In this document: one piece after another, positions 18,296-26,233 of the stretch
Position numbering within the stretch: position 1 is the stretch's first letter
Layout of the letters: every line of letters begins with the position of its first letter
Assembly: GCA_965213905.1 (NCBI GenBank)
Contig: OZ243922.1
Location: forward strand, 62,001-126,000
Direction: 5' to 3'
Source: SIRX01 sp965213905
GTDB lineage: Bacteria > Actinomycetota > Rubrobacteria > Rubrobacterales > Rubrobacteraceae
DNA: 64,000 nt
Program-made: the position numbers and the translations under genes
Notes under the pieces: generated by a model
Seen by the model: only the letters and a program-made list of their open reading frames with translations
Told to the model about the DNA's origin: nothing
Databases searched by the model: none

Positions 18296-19402
18296 ATGGG
18301 ACGTTTCAGGGCTCAGGCCGTCGGCGTAGACGTGGACCGGGGTGCGATCAAGGCCGCCCAGGTCTCCCGTAGCGGGGGAGACTACACGCTGCAACACGTA
18401 GGATACCGGCGCCTTCGACCCGGCGCGGTTTCCGGCGGAGAAGTCGCCGACCAGGACCTTCTGGCTTCGGAGTTCGACGAGTTTTGGAAGACCCACGACT
18501 TCAAGGGCAAAACCGTGGTCTTGGGGGTTTCAAACCAGAAAGTGGTGGTACGGCTGCTGGATTTCCCCAGGATGGACGAAGAAGACCTGAAAAGCGCCAT
18601 AGGCTTCGAGGCCCAGGACCACATCCCGATGCCCGTTGACGAGGCCGTTCTGGACCACGTAGTACTCGGTCCCACAGAAGAAGACTCCGACCTCGACCGC
18701 ATCCTGATCGTCGCCGCCCAAAAAGACATGATTTCCCGCTACACTTCGGCGGTGCGGGCGGCGGGGCTTCGTCCGGTGGGGGTGGACGTGAAAGCACTCT
18801 CGCTGATGAGGTCCACGTTGCCGGAGACCCTTTTCGACGAAGGGGCGACGCTGCTCTTGGATATTGGAAACGAGATCACCAACCTCGTCGTCTCCCAGGG
18901 GGGCACCCCGACCCTCACCCGTTTTATCGAGGGAGGTTCGAACCACTTCGTAAGGACGATAGCCGAAGTGGCCGACATCCCGGAGGAGGACGCCGAGAAG
19001 CACCTGACGAACCCCAACCTCTATATAGGCGACTACGCCGAGGACGAAGGAAACGCCCCCGAAAACTCCGCCGAAAACCGCCTGGACCCGGCCCTCATGT
19101 TCGACGTTCGCCGGGGCCTGGAAGACGCGGTACAACTGATGGCCGAAGACGTGCAGCGTTCTATCGAATACCACTTCTCCCAGCCGGGAGCCCAAGACGT
19201 TGCCCGGGTCTACGTCTCCGGTGAGGGGGCCCTGGTCTCCGGTCTCGAAAGTTACGTGGGAGAGTTGCTCGGCGTTCCGACCCACCGTGCGAACCCGCTT
19301 CAAAAGCTGGCCGCAAACCGCTCCAACGTACCGGACGAGCAGTTGCGGGTAATGGAGCCGGTCCTCGCGGTGGCCCTGGGGCTGGCTATTGAGGACGCAT
19401 GA
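18296..19402 (+). CDS. pilM: type IV pilus assembly protein PilM
   Basis: Actin-like cytoplasmic ATP-binding protein of the pilus alignment complex that binds the N-terminus of PilN. It begins QAVGVDVDRGAIKAAQVSR, has the PilM-specific FPRMDEEDLKSAIGFEAQDHIPMP segment, and the phosphate-binding LLLDIGNEITNLVV. 368 residues. The reading frame is open to 17969 inside pilD, but ATG 18296, just after the pilD stop, gives the family's usual start. Overlaps pilN by four bases (ATGA). Confidence 0.93.
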   Translation: MGRFRAQAVGVDVDRGAIKAAQVSRSGGDYTLQHVGYRRLRPGAVSGGEVADQDLLASEFDEFWKTHDFKGKTVVLGVSNQKVVVRLLDFPRMDEEDLKSAIGFEAQDHIPMPVDEAVLDHVVLGPTEEDSDLDRILIVAAQKDMISRYTSAVRAAGLRPVGVDVKALSLMRSTLPETLFDEGATLLLDIGNEITNLVVSQGGTPTLTRFIEGGSNHFVRTIAEVADIPEEDAEKHLTNPNLYIGDYAEDEGNAPENSAENRLDPALMFDVRRGLEDAVQLMAEDVQRSIEYHFSQPGAQDVARVYVSGEGALVSGLESYVGELLGVPTHRANPLQKLAANRSNVPDEQLRVMEPVLAVALGLAIEDA

Positions 19403-20163
19403 GGCGGATAAACCTCCTCCCGGACGAGGAGCGCCGGAGGGGCGCTGCCCTTCAGGCGCCGGGTGGGGTGCTCGGGATACTCCTCATATCCGGGGCCGCC
19501 GTACTGCTCGTCATGGTCGGCCTCTACGTCTTTTACCTGCTCCGCCTGGACAACCAGGAAGAGGAGATCTCACGCCTCGACCAACAGATAACCCAGCAAA
19601 ACCAGAGCCTCGTAGAGTTGAGGCCGTTTCGGGATCTCTTGGCCCGGCTGGAAAACAAGAAGCCCATAGCCGACGGTATCTTCCGCACCCGTTTTGCCTG
19701 GGATGAGTTTCTCCAGGGTCTCGCGTTCGTGATACCCCCCGATACGACGCTGAACACCCTCGACGCCCAAGCCTCCCCGATCAACATTCAAGCCCCCGTA
19801 GAGCAACGCCTATCACCCCCCGGAGGCGCTACTTTTACCGGCGTCGCCCTCCCCGACTACGAGAACGTGTCGGATTTCGTAGTCCGCATGAACAACCTGC
19901 AATACCTGGCAAATTCCCAACTCAACCTGGCGGAATTGGACCGGGAGACCTTCTCCCAACCCGCGATAAACTTCGAGGTCGCCTCGGAACTCGTGACCCT
20001 GTCCGGCGAACGGGGCGACGAACTCCGCATAGACCCTTCGACCCCCGACCCGAACGCCTCCTCAGCACCGGAGATGCCACCCGCAAACGAAAACGCCGCA
20101 AGCCAACCCGGGACCGCAAGCGGGACCGCGAGCGCATCACCGTTATACGGAGACCGCCCCTGA
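19399..20163 (+). CDS. pilN: type IV pilus assembly protein PilN
   Basis: Single-pass membrane protein of the pilus alignment complex. The MRRINLLPDEERR start is the PilM-binding PilN signature. A transmembrane helix spans about residues 25-50, then a coiled coil (about 51-85, EEISRLDQQITQQNQ) and an extracytoplasmic ferredoxin-like domain. The last about 40 residues are Ala/Pro/Ser/Asn-rich and probably disordered. 254 residues, longer than typical PilN because of that tail. Start codon overlaps the pilM stop. Confidence 0.9.
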   Translation: MRRINLLPDEERRRGAALQAPGGVLGILLISGAAVLLVMVGLYVFYLLRLDNQEEEISRLDQQITQQNQSLVELRPFRDLLARLENKKPIADGIFRTRFAWDEFLQGLAFVIPPDTTLNTLDAQASPINIQAPVEQRLSPPGGATFTGVALPDYENVSDFVVRMNNLQYLANSQLNLAELDRETFSQPAINFEVASELVTLSGERGDELRIDPSTPDPNASSAPEMPPANENAASQPGTASGTASASPLYGDRP

Positions 20164-20807
20164 TGGGACGTAACGACCGAAATGTAATCATCCTCGGTAT
20201 ACTCATAATATTACTGTTGGTGATCGGCTATTACTTCCTGTTGTTCAGCCCCCTTCGAACGGAGTTTGCCCAGCGTTCGGAGGAGAGGTCTCAGAAAGAG
20301 CAGGAGCTTCGGGAGTTGGACCGGCAGGTAGCGCAACTCCAAGAGGTCGCCCGCGACGCCCCGGATCTTGAGCGGCAGCTCTTAGAGTATTCCAAGCGCA
20401 TACCTCCCCAGCCGGAGATACCCACCTTCGTGGTGCAGGTAGAGGAGATCTCCCAGGCTGCCGGGGTTACCCAGCTTTCCATAGAGCCCGGCGCCCCGGA
20501 GCCCCCGCCCGGCGGCGGGGACTTCTCGCGGATACCGGTTACAATGTCCTTCGAGGGCACTTACGAGCAGCTACAAGACTTTATGGGGCGGCTGCTGGAC
20601 CTGGTCCGTCTCGTGACGGTAAACGAAATCTCTTATACACCGGTCGAAGAGGAGAACACGACCATAGACCCCGACGTCGAGCGTTTGTTGCAGGTAGAAA
20701 TATCCGCGGAGGTTTACTTTACCCCCGGGGACGTTCCCTCGGGACAGGAACCCGCGGCCCCCGAGCCCGCCACCCCCGAAAACGGGGGTGACACCAATGC
20801 TCGGTAG
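20163..20807 (+). CDS. pilO: type IV pilus assembly protein PilO
   Basis: Partner of PilN: a short cytoplasmic N-terminus, one transmembrane helix (about residues 9-28), a coiled coil (about 33-75) and a ferredoxin-like domain (IPVTMSFEGTYEQLQDFMGRL is typical of PilO). A Pro/Glu/Ala-rich tail ends it. 214 residues. ATG 20163 overlaps the pilN stop (TGATG). Coupled to the downstream membrane protein by overlap. Confidence 0.9.
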   Translation: MGRNDRNVIILGILIILLLVIGYYFLLFSPLRTEFAQRSEERSQKEQELRELDRQVAQLQEVARDAPDLERQLLEYSKRIPPQPEIPTFVVQVEEISQAAGVTQLSIEPGAPEPPPGGGDFSRIPVTMSFEGTYEQLQDFMGRLLDLVRLVTVNEISYTPVEEENTTIDPDVERLLQVEISAEVYFTPGDVPSGQEPAAPEPATPENGGDTNAR

Positions 20808-21471
20808 GCTGCAAAACTTGCTGATACCCGTCGCTTTGTGCGTACTCGTGGTGCTGATATTCACCTGGATATTAGTCGGTTTGTTTTCCGGCAGTGAAGA
20901 AGAGCAATCATTGTCGAACAGGGCCGCGGTGTCACAAAGTCCGGGCGGAGAAACCGGTGGCGGCGGTTCAGATACTCTAGCCCCCGAGGTAGAGAACCGG
21001 GACGTGGACTCTTACGCGGCTTACGAAAGCAAAGACCCGTTCCGGCAAATCCTGGAACCGGCGGAAGAAGAGGATGCCGGTATGACCACCGGTTCGACCA
21101 CCGGTATGACCACCGGCACGACCACTGACTCGACCACCGAAGATGGTGGCGAAGAGCCTCCGGCCGGCGGAACTACAGAGGGCGATGCCGGAGGGGCCCC
21201 CGATGAAGACGGCGAAGACGGCGACGATGACAACAGCGGTGCCAACGACGGGGGCGGCCCGAATCAGGGCGGTGCGCGGGACGGCGACAACGACGGTCTT
21301 AGCGACCGCAGAGAGCGTGCCCTGGGGACGGATCCCGAAGACCCCGACACCGACGGAGATGGAATCCGGGACGGCCGGGATGATGCCGACAACGATGGGT
21401 TGCCGGATAGTGGCGGGGCGGACGACGAACTCTTCGACAGCGGAGGCTCCCTGAAGTACGGCGGCAAATAG
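20797..21471 (+). CDS. membrane-anchored acidic protein with thrombospondin type 3 calcium repeats (PilP-position)
   Basis: One N-terminal transmembrane helix (about residues 5-27), then a YESKDPFRQIL segment resembling the DPF motif of PilP-like pilus proteins, a Thr/Gly run of imperfect TTGM/TTGT repeats, an acidic Gly/Asp linker, and a C-terminal block with DGDNDGLSDRRE, DPDTDGDGIRDG and DADNDGLPDSG, typical calcium-binding TSP3 repeats. 224 residues from ATG 20797; GTG 20788 is an alternative. It overlaps pilO and ends the pilus group, so a role in the pilus platform is inferred. No PilQ-like secretin is seen, as expected for a one-membrane cell. Confidence 0.75.
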   Translation: MLGRLQNLLIPVALCVLVVLIFTWILVGLFSGSEEEQSLSNRAAVSQSPGGETGGGGSDTLAPEVENRDVDSYAAYESKDPFRQILEPAEEEDAGMTTGSTTGMTTGTTTDSTTEDGGEEPPAGGTTEGDAGGAPDEDGEDGDDDNSGANDGGGPNQGGARDGDNDGLSDRRERALGTDPEDPDTDGDGIRDGRDDADNDGLPDSGGADDELFDSGGSLKYGGK

Positions 21472-21488
21472 GTTGTGACCGCCCGGCG

Positions 21489-21516
21489 TTGGGAAAGCTT
21501 CGATTTGCGCTATATT
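21489..21516 (+). promoter_or_regulatory. candidate promoter of the aro genes
   Basis: TTGGGA (21489-21494), 16 bases, then TATATT (21511-21516), in the 89-bp gap after the pilus genes. The aroC start codon at 21561 has AAAGGA upstream. Confidence 0.55.
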
Positions 21517-21560
21517 AGCGGGCATAAGAGTTACAGAATCTTTAGAAAGGACGTACGGCG

Positions 21561-22730
21561 TTGAGGTTTAGCTTCTCTACTGCGGGTGAGTCACACGGGC
21601 CGGCGGAGGTTGCCCTGGTGCACGGGGTTCCGGCGGGGCTCGGCCTGCGCGCCGATGACGTGAACCGGGACCTCGCGCGGCGGCAACAGGGCTACGGTCG
21701 TGGCGGCCGGCAGAAGATCGAGAAAGACGAGGTCGAGTTTCTCGGGGGCGTGCGGCACGGTTACACGCTGGGGGCGCCCGTCGCCATGCTCATGCCAAAC
21801 CGGGATTACGCGAACTGGGAGGGCCGGATGACGCCCGACCCCGTCGAAGAGCGACCGGCCCCGATCACGCTGCCCAGGCCCGGCCACGCCGACCTCGCCG
21901 GTATGCAGAAGTACGCCACGGACGACCTCCGCAACATCCTGGAACGCTCCAGTGCCCGCGAGACGACGGCCCGGGTGGCGGCCGGCGGCGTCGCGAAAAA
22001 GCTCCTCGCGGACTTCGGCGTGGAGATCCACAGCGCCGTCTACCGCATCGGGGGCGCCGCCTACGAGAAGGAACGTGCCGCCCTGGACGTCCGCAAAGCC
22101 GACGACTCCGAGGTCCGCTGCCCGGATCCGGAGGTCTCCGAGAAGATGAAGGCCGAGATAGACGCCGCCCGCTACGCCCGGGACGCCCTCGGCGGCGAGT
22201 TCGTGGTGGTTGCGGAGGGCTGTCCGCCGGGGCTCGGTTCGTACGTGGACTGGCGTGACAAACTGGACGCGAAGCTGGCGCACGCCATCATGTCCATCAA
22301 CGCCATGAAAGGCGTCGAGTTCGGCATGGGGTTCGAGGTCGCCGCCCGGCGTTCCAGCGAGGTACAGGACGAAATCGTCCTCGACGATGGACGGATCTCC
22401 CGCGCGAGCAACCGCCTCGGGGGCCTGGAAGGCGGCATGACCAACGGCGAGCCCGTGGTAGTGTCCGCGGCGATGAAGCCGATCTCCACAATCGCCCAGA
22501 CGCTCCGCACGGTGGACATCTCCACCGGCGAGCCGGCCCAGGGTTTTAAAGAACGCGCGGATTCTTGCGCGGTCCCGGCGGCGGCGGTGATCGGCGAGTC
22601 TATGGTGGCGATAGTCCTCGCGGAGGCGATGCTGGAGAAGTTCGGCGCGGACAACATGACGGATATTCGGTCTTCCTACGACGCTTACATGCAACGCATC
22701 GGCACCATTGGCCGCGGCAAACAGTCCTAG
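21561..22730 (+). CDS. aroC: chorismate synthase
   Basis: Last enzyme of the shikimate pathway, using reduced FMN to make chorismate. Signatures: FSTAGESHGPAEVALVHGVPAG at the start, the RSSARETTARVAAGGVAKK segment near residue 130 and SNRLGGLEGGMTNGEP near residue 291. 389 residues. TTG start at 21561 after AAAGGACG. First gene of a tight aroC-aroK-aroB-aroQ block; overlaps aroK by 23 bases. Confidence 0.97.
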   Translation: MRFSFSTAGESHGPAEVALVHGVPAGLGLRADDVNRDLARRQQGYGRGGRQKIEKDEVEFLGGVRHGYTLGAPVAMLMPNRDYANWEGRMTPDPVEERPAPITLPRPGHADLAGMQKYATDDLRNILERSSARETTARVAAGGVAKKLLADFGVEIHSAVYRIGGAAYEKERAALDVRKADDSEVRCPDPEVSEKMKAEIDAARYARDALGGEFVVVAEGCPPGLGSYVDWRDKLDAKLAHAIMSINAMKGVEFGMGFEVAARRSSEVQDEIVLDDGRISRASNRLGGLEGGMTNGEPVVVSAAMKPISTIAQTLRTVDISTGEPAQGFKERADSCAVPAAAVIGESMVAIVLAEAMLEKFGADNMTDIRSSYDAYMQRIGTIGRGKQS

Positions 22731-23238
22731 AGACCTCTCGCGGGGTCCGGTAGCCATCGTCGGCTACATGGGAAGCGGCAAGAGTAGCATCGGGCGCCTT
22801 TTGGCCCGGGACCTGGGTTGGGAGTTCGTGGACCTCGACCGCGCTATAGAGCGGAAAACGGATTTGAAGATACCCGAGATCTTCGACAGGTTCGGCGAAG
22901 AGCACTTTCGGGAACTGGAACACCGGGCTCTTTTGGAGGCGCTCGACGGGCACCCGGATCAGGTCGTCGCCTGCGGTGGCGGAACGGTGGTGCGCCAAGA
23001 TAACCGCGGGCGACTTGCAGAAGTGAAGACCATCTTCCTGCAGGAAGATGCCGGGGTTTTATACAGGAGAACCCGCAAGCCGGGACGACCATTACGCGGC
23101 GGTGGATACGACGAGTTCGCCCGGCGCTACGTGGGCCGTTTGCCGTTTTACCGGGAGGTTGCGGACCTCGAAATACCCACAAACAATCGTCCGAAACGTC
23201 AGATAATAGGAGAAATTTTACGGTGGCTGGAAGAGTAG
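22708..23238 (+). CDS. aroK: shikimate kinase
   Basis: Phosphorylates shikimate at the 3-hydroxyl. The P-loop GYMGSGKSS is near residue 19, the substrate Asp sits in FVDLDRAIE, and the CGGGTVV and RTRKPGRPL motifs of the family follow. 176 residues. TTG 22708 lies inside aroC; an internal later start would cut the extra ten residues before the P-loop strand. Overlaps aroB by 16 bases. Confidence 0.95.
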   Translation: MAAANSPRDLSRGPVAIVGYMGSGKSSIGRLLARDLGWEFVDLDRAIERKTDLKIPEIFDRFGEEHFRELEHRALLEALDGHPDQVVACGGGTVVRQDNRGRLAEVKTIFLQEDAGVLYRRTRKPGRPLRGGGYDEFARRYVGRLPFYREVADLEIPTNNRPKRQIIGEILRWLEE

Positions 23239-24293
23239 AAGTCGGGGTGGTGCCGTCGTATCCGGTGATGATCGGCGGCGGTATAGACCTCGTAAAAGAG
23301 CTTCCCGGTGTTTTACAGCCCGGCGTCGCCGCCATACTCACCGACTCGAACGTTGGCCCGCTACACGCGGAAAATATAGCGGAAGACCTTAGAAAAGGCG
23401 GCTGGCGTATCGCCGAGGTGGTGGAAGTAGCCGCCGGAGAAGAGGCGAAAAGCCTGTCCGCTTACGAGGACGTTTTGCGGCGCTTCGCCCGCTCGGGGCT
23501 CCCGCGCGACGGGACGGTCTTCGCGCTCGGAGGTGGCGTGGTAGGGGATCTCGGCGGTTTCGTGGCCGGAACTTACATGCGCGGCGTAAACTTCGTGGCC
23601 TTACCGACTTCGCTGCTCGCCATGGTGGATAGCTCCGTCGGGGGTAAGGTCGGCCTTGACCTCCCGGAGGGGAAAAACCTCGTCGGCGGGTTTGTACGGC
23701 CGCGGTTAGTGTGCGTGAATCTGGACTGGCTCCACACGCTGCCCGGGCGGGAGATCTCGCACGGCCTCGCAGAGGTCGTGAAGATGGGCCTGCTTGCCGG
23801 CGGAGAGTTCTACGAGGACCTGAGCCTGCTCGGCGAAGCGGGATCCGGCGACGGAAAAGCCCTGGAGACCCTGGTAACGCACTCGGTCCGGTTCAAAGCC
23901 GGGGTGGTTGCAGAGGATGAGCTGGAGGCTGGGAGGCGGGCGATCCTCAACTACGGTCACACTATCGGGCATGGCATCGAGGCCGCCGCCGGCTACGGGC
24001 TTCCCCACGGGCGGGCGATCTCTGTCGGCATGGCCGCCGCCGCCCGGCTCTCCGCCCGAAAGTTCGGCGAAGACCTGGTCCCTCTCCACGAAAACCTCCT
24101 GAAATCCGCCGGCCTACCGACTAAGCTACCCGGCATGGACGCCGAAGAGATACTGGCCGCCATGCACAAAGACAAAAAACGCCGCCACGATGAGCACCGC
24201 TTCGTGCTGCTGGAAGACATAGGCCGACCGATTTGGAACGTTCCGGTAAGTGAAAAAGAGATCCGCGAAGTTATAGCAGGTATTAGTGAGTAA
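23223..24293 (+). CDS. aroB: 3-dehydroquinate synthase
   Basis: Converts DAHP to 3-dehydroquinate, the second shikimate step, with NAD and a metal. Diagnostic stretches: FALGGGVVGDLGGFVAGTYMRG, VPTSLLAMVDSSVGGK-type (ALPTSLLAMVDSSVGGKVG), EVVKMGLL and the metal-binding NYGHTIGHGIE. 356 residues, full length. GTG start at 23223 inside aroK. Confidence 0.97.
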   Translation: MAGRVEVGVVPSYPVMIGGGIDLVKELPGVLQPGVAAILTDSNVGPLHAENIAEDLRKGGWRIAEVVEVAAGEEAKSLSAYEDVLRRFARSGLPRDGTVFALGGGVVGDLGGFVAGTYMRGVNFVALPTSLLAMVDSSVGGKVGLDLPEGKNLVGGFVRPRLVCVNLDWLHTLPGREISHGLAEVVKMGLLAGGEFYEDLSLLGEAGSGDGKALETLVTHSVRFKAGVVAEDELEAGRRAILNYGHTIGHGIEAAAGYGLPHGRAISVGMAAAARLSARKFGEDLVPLHENLLKSAGLPTKLPGMDAEEILAAMHKDKKRRHDEHRFVLLEDIGRPIWNVPVSEKEIREVIAGISE

Positions 24294-24717
24294 GGTCTTC
24301 ATCCTTAACGGCGTTAACCTGGGGACACTCGGCGGACGCCGCCCGGAGGTGTACGGCGTGCAAACCCTGCAAGACCTCGAAGACTCCGTAAAAAGTAAGT
24401 TCCCCGGTATGGAATTCCAGTTTCGCCAGACGGACTACGAGGGAGAGTTCGTAGGGTACATCCGGGAAGCGGCGTCTTCCGACGGCTTGGTCCTAAACCC
24501 CGGAGCCTGGACCCATTACTCTTACGCCATCCACGACGCCCTGGAGACCCTGCTCGTGCCGAAAGTCGAGGTTCACATATCAAACGTCCATGCCCGTGAA
24601 GGGTGGCGCCGCACTTCGGTGGTCTCTCCGGCGGTGGACGCGGTGGTGGCCGGGATGGGCGTCTACGGGTACACCGCCGCGGTAGGGTACGTTCTCTCGC
24701 ACGGAGATGGCGGGTGA
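24286..24717 (+). CDS. aroQ: type II 3-dehydroquinate dehydratase
   Basis: Dehydrates 3-dehydroquinate to 3-dehydroshikimate. The start reads FILNGVNLGTLGGRRPEVYG, keeping the catalytic Arg and Tyr but differing from the usual GPNLNLLG spelling. Asn-Pro-Gly-Ala (NPGAWTHYSYAIHDAL) and HISNVHAREGWRRTSVVSP, which holds the catalytic His, are present. 143 residues. GTG at 24286 overlaps aroB by eight bases. Confidence 0.93.
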   Translation: MSKVFILNGVNLGTLGGRRPEVYGVQTLQDLEDSVKSKFPGMEFQFRQTDYEGEFVGYIREAASSDGLVLNPGAWTHYSYAIHDALETLLVPKVEVHISNVHAREGWRRTSVVSPAVDAVVAGMGVYGYTAAVGYVLSHGDGG

Positions 24718-25121
24718 GTTTGGATTACGAAGGCCGGTGCTCCTGCGAGAGTATTCTGTTGCGCCTGGCCGGCGAACCCGAGACCGTGGTGTACTGCCAC
24801 TGCAAAGATTGCCGGCGCTGGAGCGGCGCGCCGGTTACGGTCTTCGTAGGATACAAGCAAGACCGGGTAGAGATAACCGGCGACGAACCAAAAATTTACG
24901 GTTCTTCACCGGGGGTCAGGCGGGCGTTTTGTGAGAATTGCGGGACTTCTTTGTCTTACGAAGACGAGTCGCTGCCCGACGAGATATATTTCTTCGGGGG
25001 GATTTTGGATGAACCGGAGGCTTTCGGGCCCCGGGCACACAGTGGGCACTCTCGAAAACTAACCTGGTTGAACCTCCGCGACGACCTGCCGCGGCACGGG
25101 GAGAGCAGCCGTCCCCGCTAG
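24714..25121 (+). CDS. GFA/CENP-V-fold zinc protein
   Basis: Short zinc-binding protein of the glutathione-dependent formaldehyde-activating (GFA) family: GRCSCESI, then CHCKDCRRWSG, then CENCGTSL give the family's Cys pattern. 135 residues from GTG 24714, which overlaps the aroQ stop (GTGA); the frame is open further upstream inside aroQ. Many GFA-fold proteins have no proven glutathione chemistry, and actinobacteria usually lack glutathione, so substrate and role are unknown. It ends the aro block. Confidence 0.85.
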   Translation: MSLDYEGRCSCESILLRLAGEPETVVYCHCKDCRRWSGAPVTVFVGYKQDRVEITGDEPKIYGSSPGVRRAFCENCGTSLSYEDESLPDEIYFFGGILDEPEAFGPRAHSGHSRKLTWLNLRDDLPRHGESSRPR

Positions 25122-25166
25122 ATACCTTGGAGGAAAGTACCCCGAGAAGGCGAGGCTTATGTGCAA

Positions 25167-25200
25167 TAATATCGCAGCGTCCGGAGCGGGTAGGACGCTG
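25167..25200 (+). promoter_or_regulatory. -10-like element and perfect 8-bp dyad before efp
   Basis: TAATAT (25167-25172) is followed by CAGCGTCC (25175-25182), ten bases, then GGACGCTG (25193-25200), a perfect inverted repeat. It could be a terminator of the aro block without a T-run, an operator over the efp start site, or a leader hairpin. Sequence alone does not decide. Confidence 0.5.
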
Positions 25201-25239
25201 TAAATAACCTGTGCCAAAAGAAATTTGCCAGGGGGAATT

Positions 25240-25797
25240 ATGATATCAACCAGTCAATTCAAAAACGGCACCGCCATAAAGGTAGACGGAAAGAGGTTCA
25301 CGATAGTGTACTTCCAGCACGTCAAGCCCGGTAAAGGCGCCGCCTTCGTCAGAACTAAGCTCAGGAACCTCGACACGGGGGCCACCGTCGAGAAGACCTT
25401 CCGGGCCGGGGAAAAGGTCGAGAACGTCCGGACCGAATCCCGGACGATGACCTACCTCTACAACGACGGGGACCTTCTGCACTTTATGGACTCCGAGACT
25501 TACGACCAGATCCCCATCCCGACGGAGGTGGTCGGCGAGGGTGTCGGGTACATCGTGCCGAACGCAAACGCCAACGTGCTCTCGGCCGACGGAGAGGTGA
25601 TCAGTGTAGAGCCCCCGGCCCACGTGGACCTGGAGGTGACACAGACGGACCCCGGCCTGAAGGGCGATACGGCAACCGGCGGCAGCAAGCCCGCGACCCT
25701 CGAAACCGGCGTCGTGGTGCAGGTTCCGCTGTTCGTAAACGTCGGGGACCGGGTACGGGTGGACACCCGCTCCGGCGAGTACCTGACGCGCGTTTGA
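25240..25797 (+). CDS. efp: elongation factor P
   Basis: Rescues ribosomes stalled at polyproline. Three-domain tRNA-like protein of 185 residues. Domain I carries the tip loop KPGKGAAFVRTKL with the Lys that is modified in many bacteria; the C-terminal GDRVRVDTRSGEYLTRV is the family signature. ATG 25240 with GGGGG five bases upstream is preferred over the upstream GTG 25225. No EF-P lysine-modifying enzyme is recognisable nearby. nusB follows. Confidence 0.96.
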   Translation: MISTSQFKNGTAIKVDGKRFTIVYFQHVKPGKGAAFVRTKLRNLDTGATVEKTFRAGEKVENVRTESRTMTYLYNDGDLLHFMDSETYDQIPIPTEVVGEGVGYIVPNANANVLSADGEVISVEPPAHVDLEVTQTDPGLKGDTATGGSKPATLETGVVVQVPLFVNVGDRVRVDTRSGEYLTRV

Positions 25798-25822
25798 TCT
25801 CCACGGCGAACAGGGGCGATAG

Positions 25823-26233
25823 GTGAGCCGCCGCAGGGGCCGCAAACAGGCGTTTCAAGCTTTGTTCCAGGCCGACGTTAACGACATCCCAGTCCGGCTG
25901 GTAATAGAACGCTGGCGCTACTACCGGGGGGACTTCGACGGCTACGCGCTGCGCCTGGTCACCGGCGTGGAAGACGAGCGGCACGACCTCGACGCCCGGC
26001 TCACCGATGTATCCGTCGGGTGGCCGGTCCACAGGATGAACGCGGTAGACCGCACCGTGCTACGGATGGCGCTCTACGAGATGCTGTACGTGGAGGACGT
26101 GCCGTCGGACGTCGCCATAAACGAGGCCGTGGAGCTCGTAAAGGGTTTCTCAAGTGAGGAGTCCCCGACCTTTGTCAGCGGCGTATTGCGCGGCGCGGAA
26201 GCCCGGTTGCCCGGAAAGGTAGAGCATGGATAG
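25823..26233 (+). CDS. nusB: transcription antitermination factor NusB
   Basis: All-helical RNA-binding protein that joins NusE in rRNA antitermination. RGRKQAFQALFQADVND at the start and the core NAVDRTVLRMALYEMLYVEDVPSDVAINEAVELVKGFSSEESPTFVSGVL (given here only by its positions, about residues 73-122) match NusB. 136 residues. GTG start at 25823. efp-nusB order is common. Overlaps the prenyl synthase by eight bases. Confidence 0.94.
   Translation: MSRRRGRKQAFQALFQADVNDIPVRLVIERWRYYRGDFDGYALRLVTGVEDERHDLDARLTDVSVGWPVHRMNAVDRTVLRMALYEMLYVEDVPSDVAINEAVELVKGFSSEESPTFVSGVLRGAEARLPGKVEHG

Noticed and set aside
21591..22757. 388-codon open frame on the reverse strand
   Set aside because: It is the antisense shadow of aroC, with a His/Arg/Gly-rich composition and no recognisable domain.
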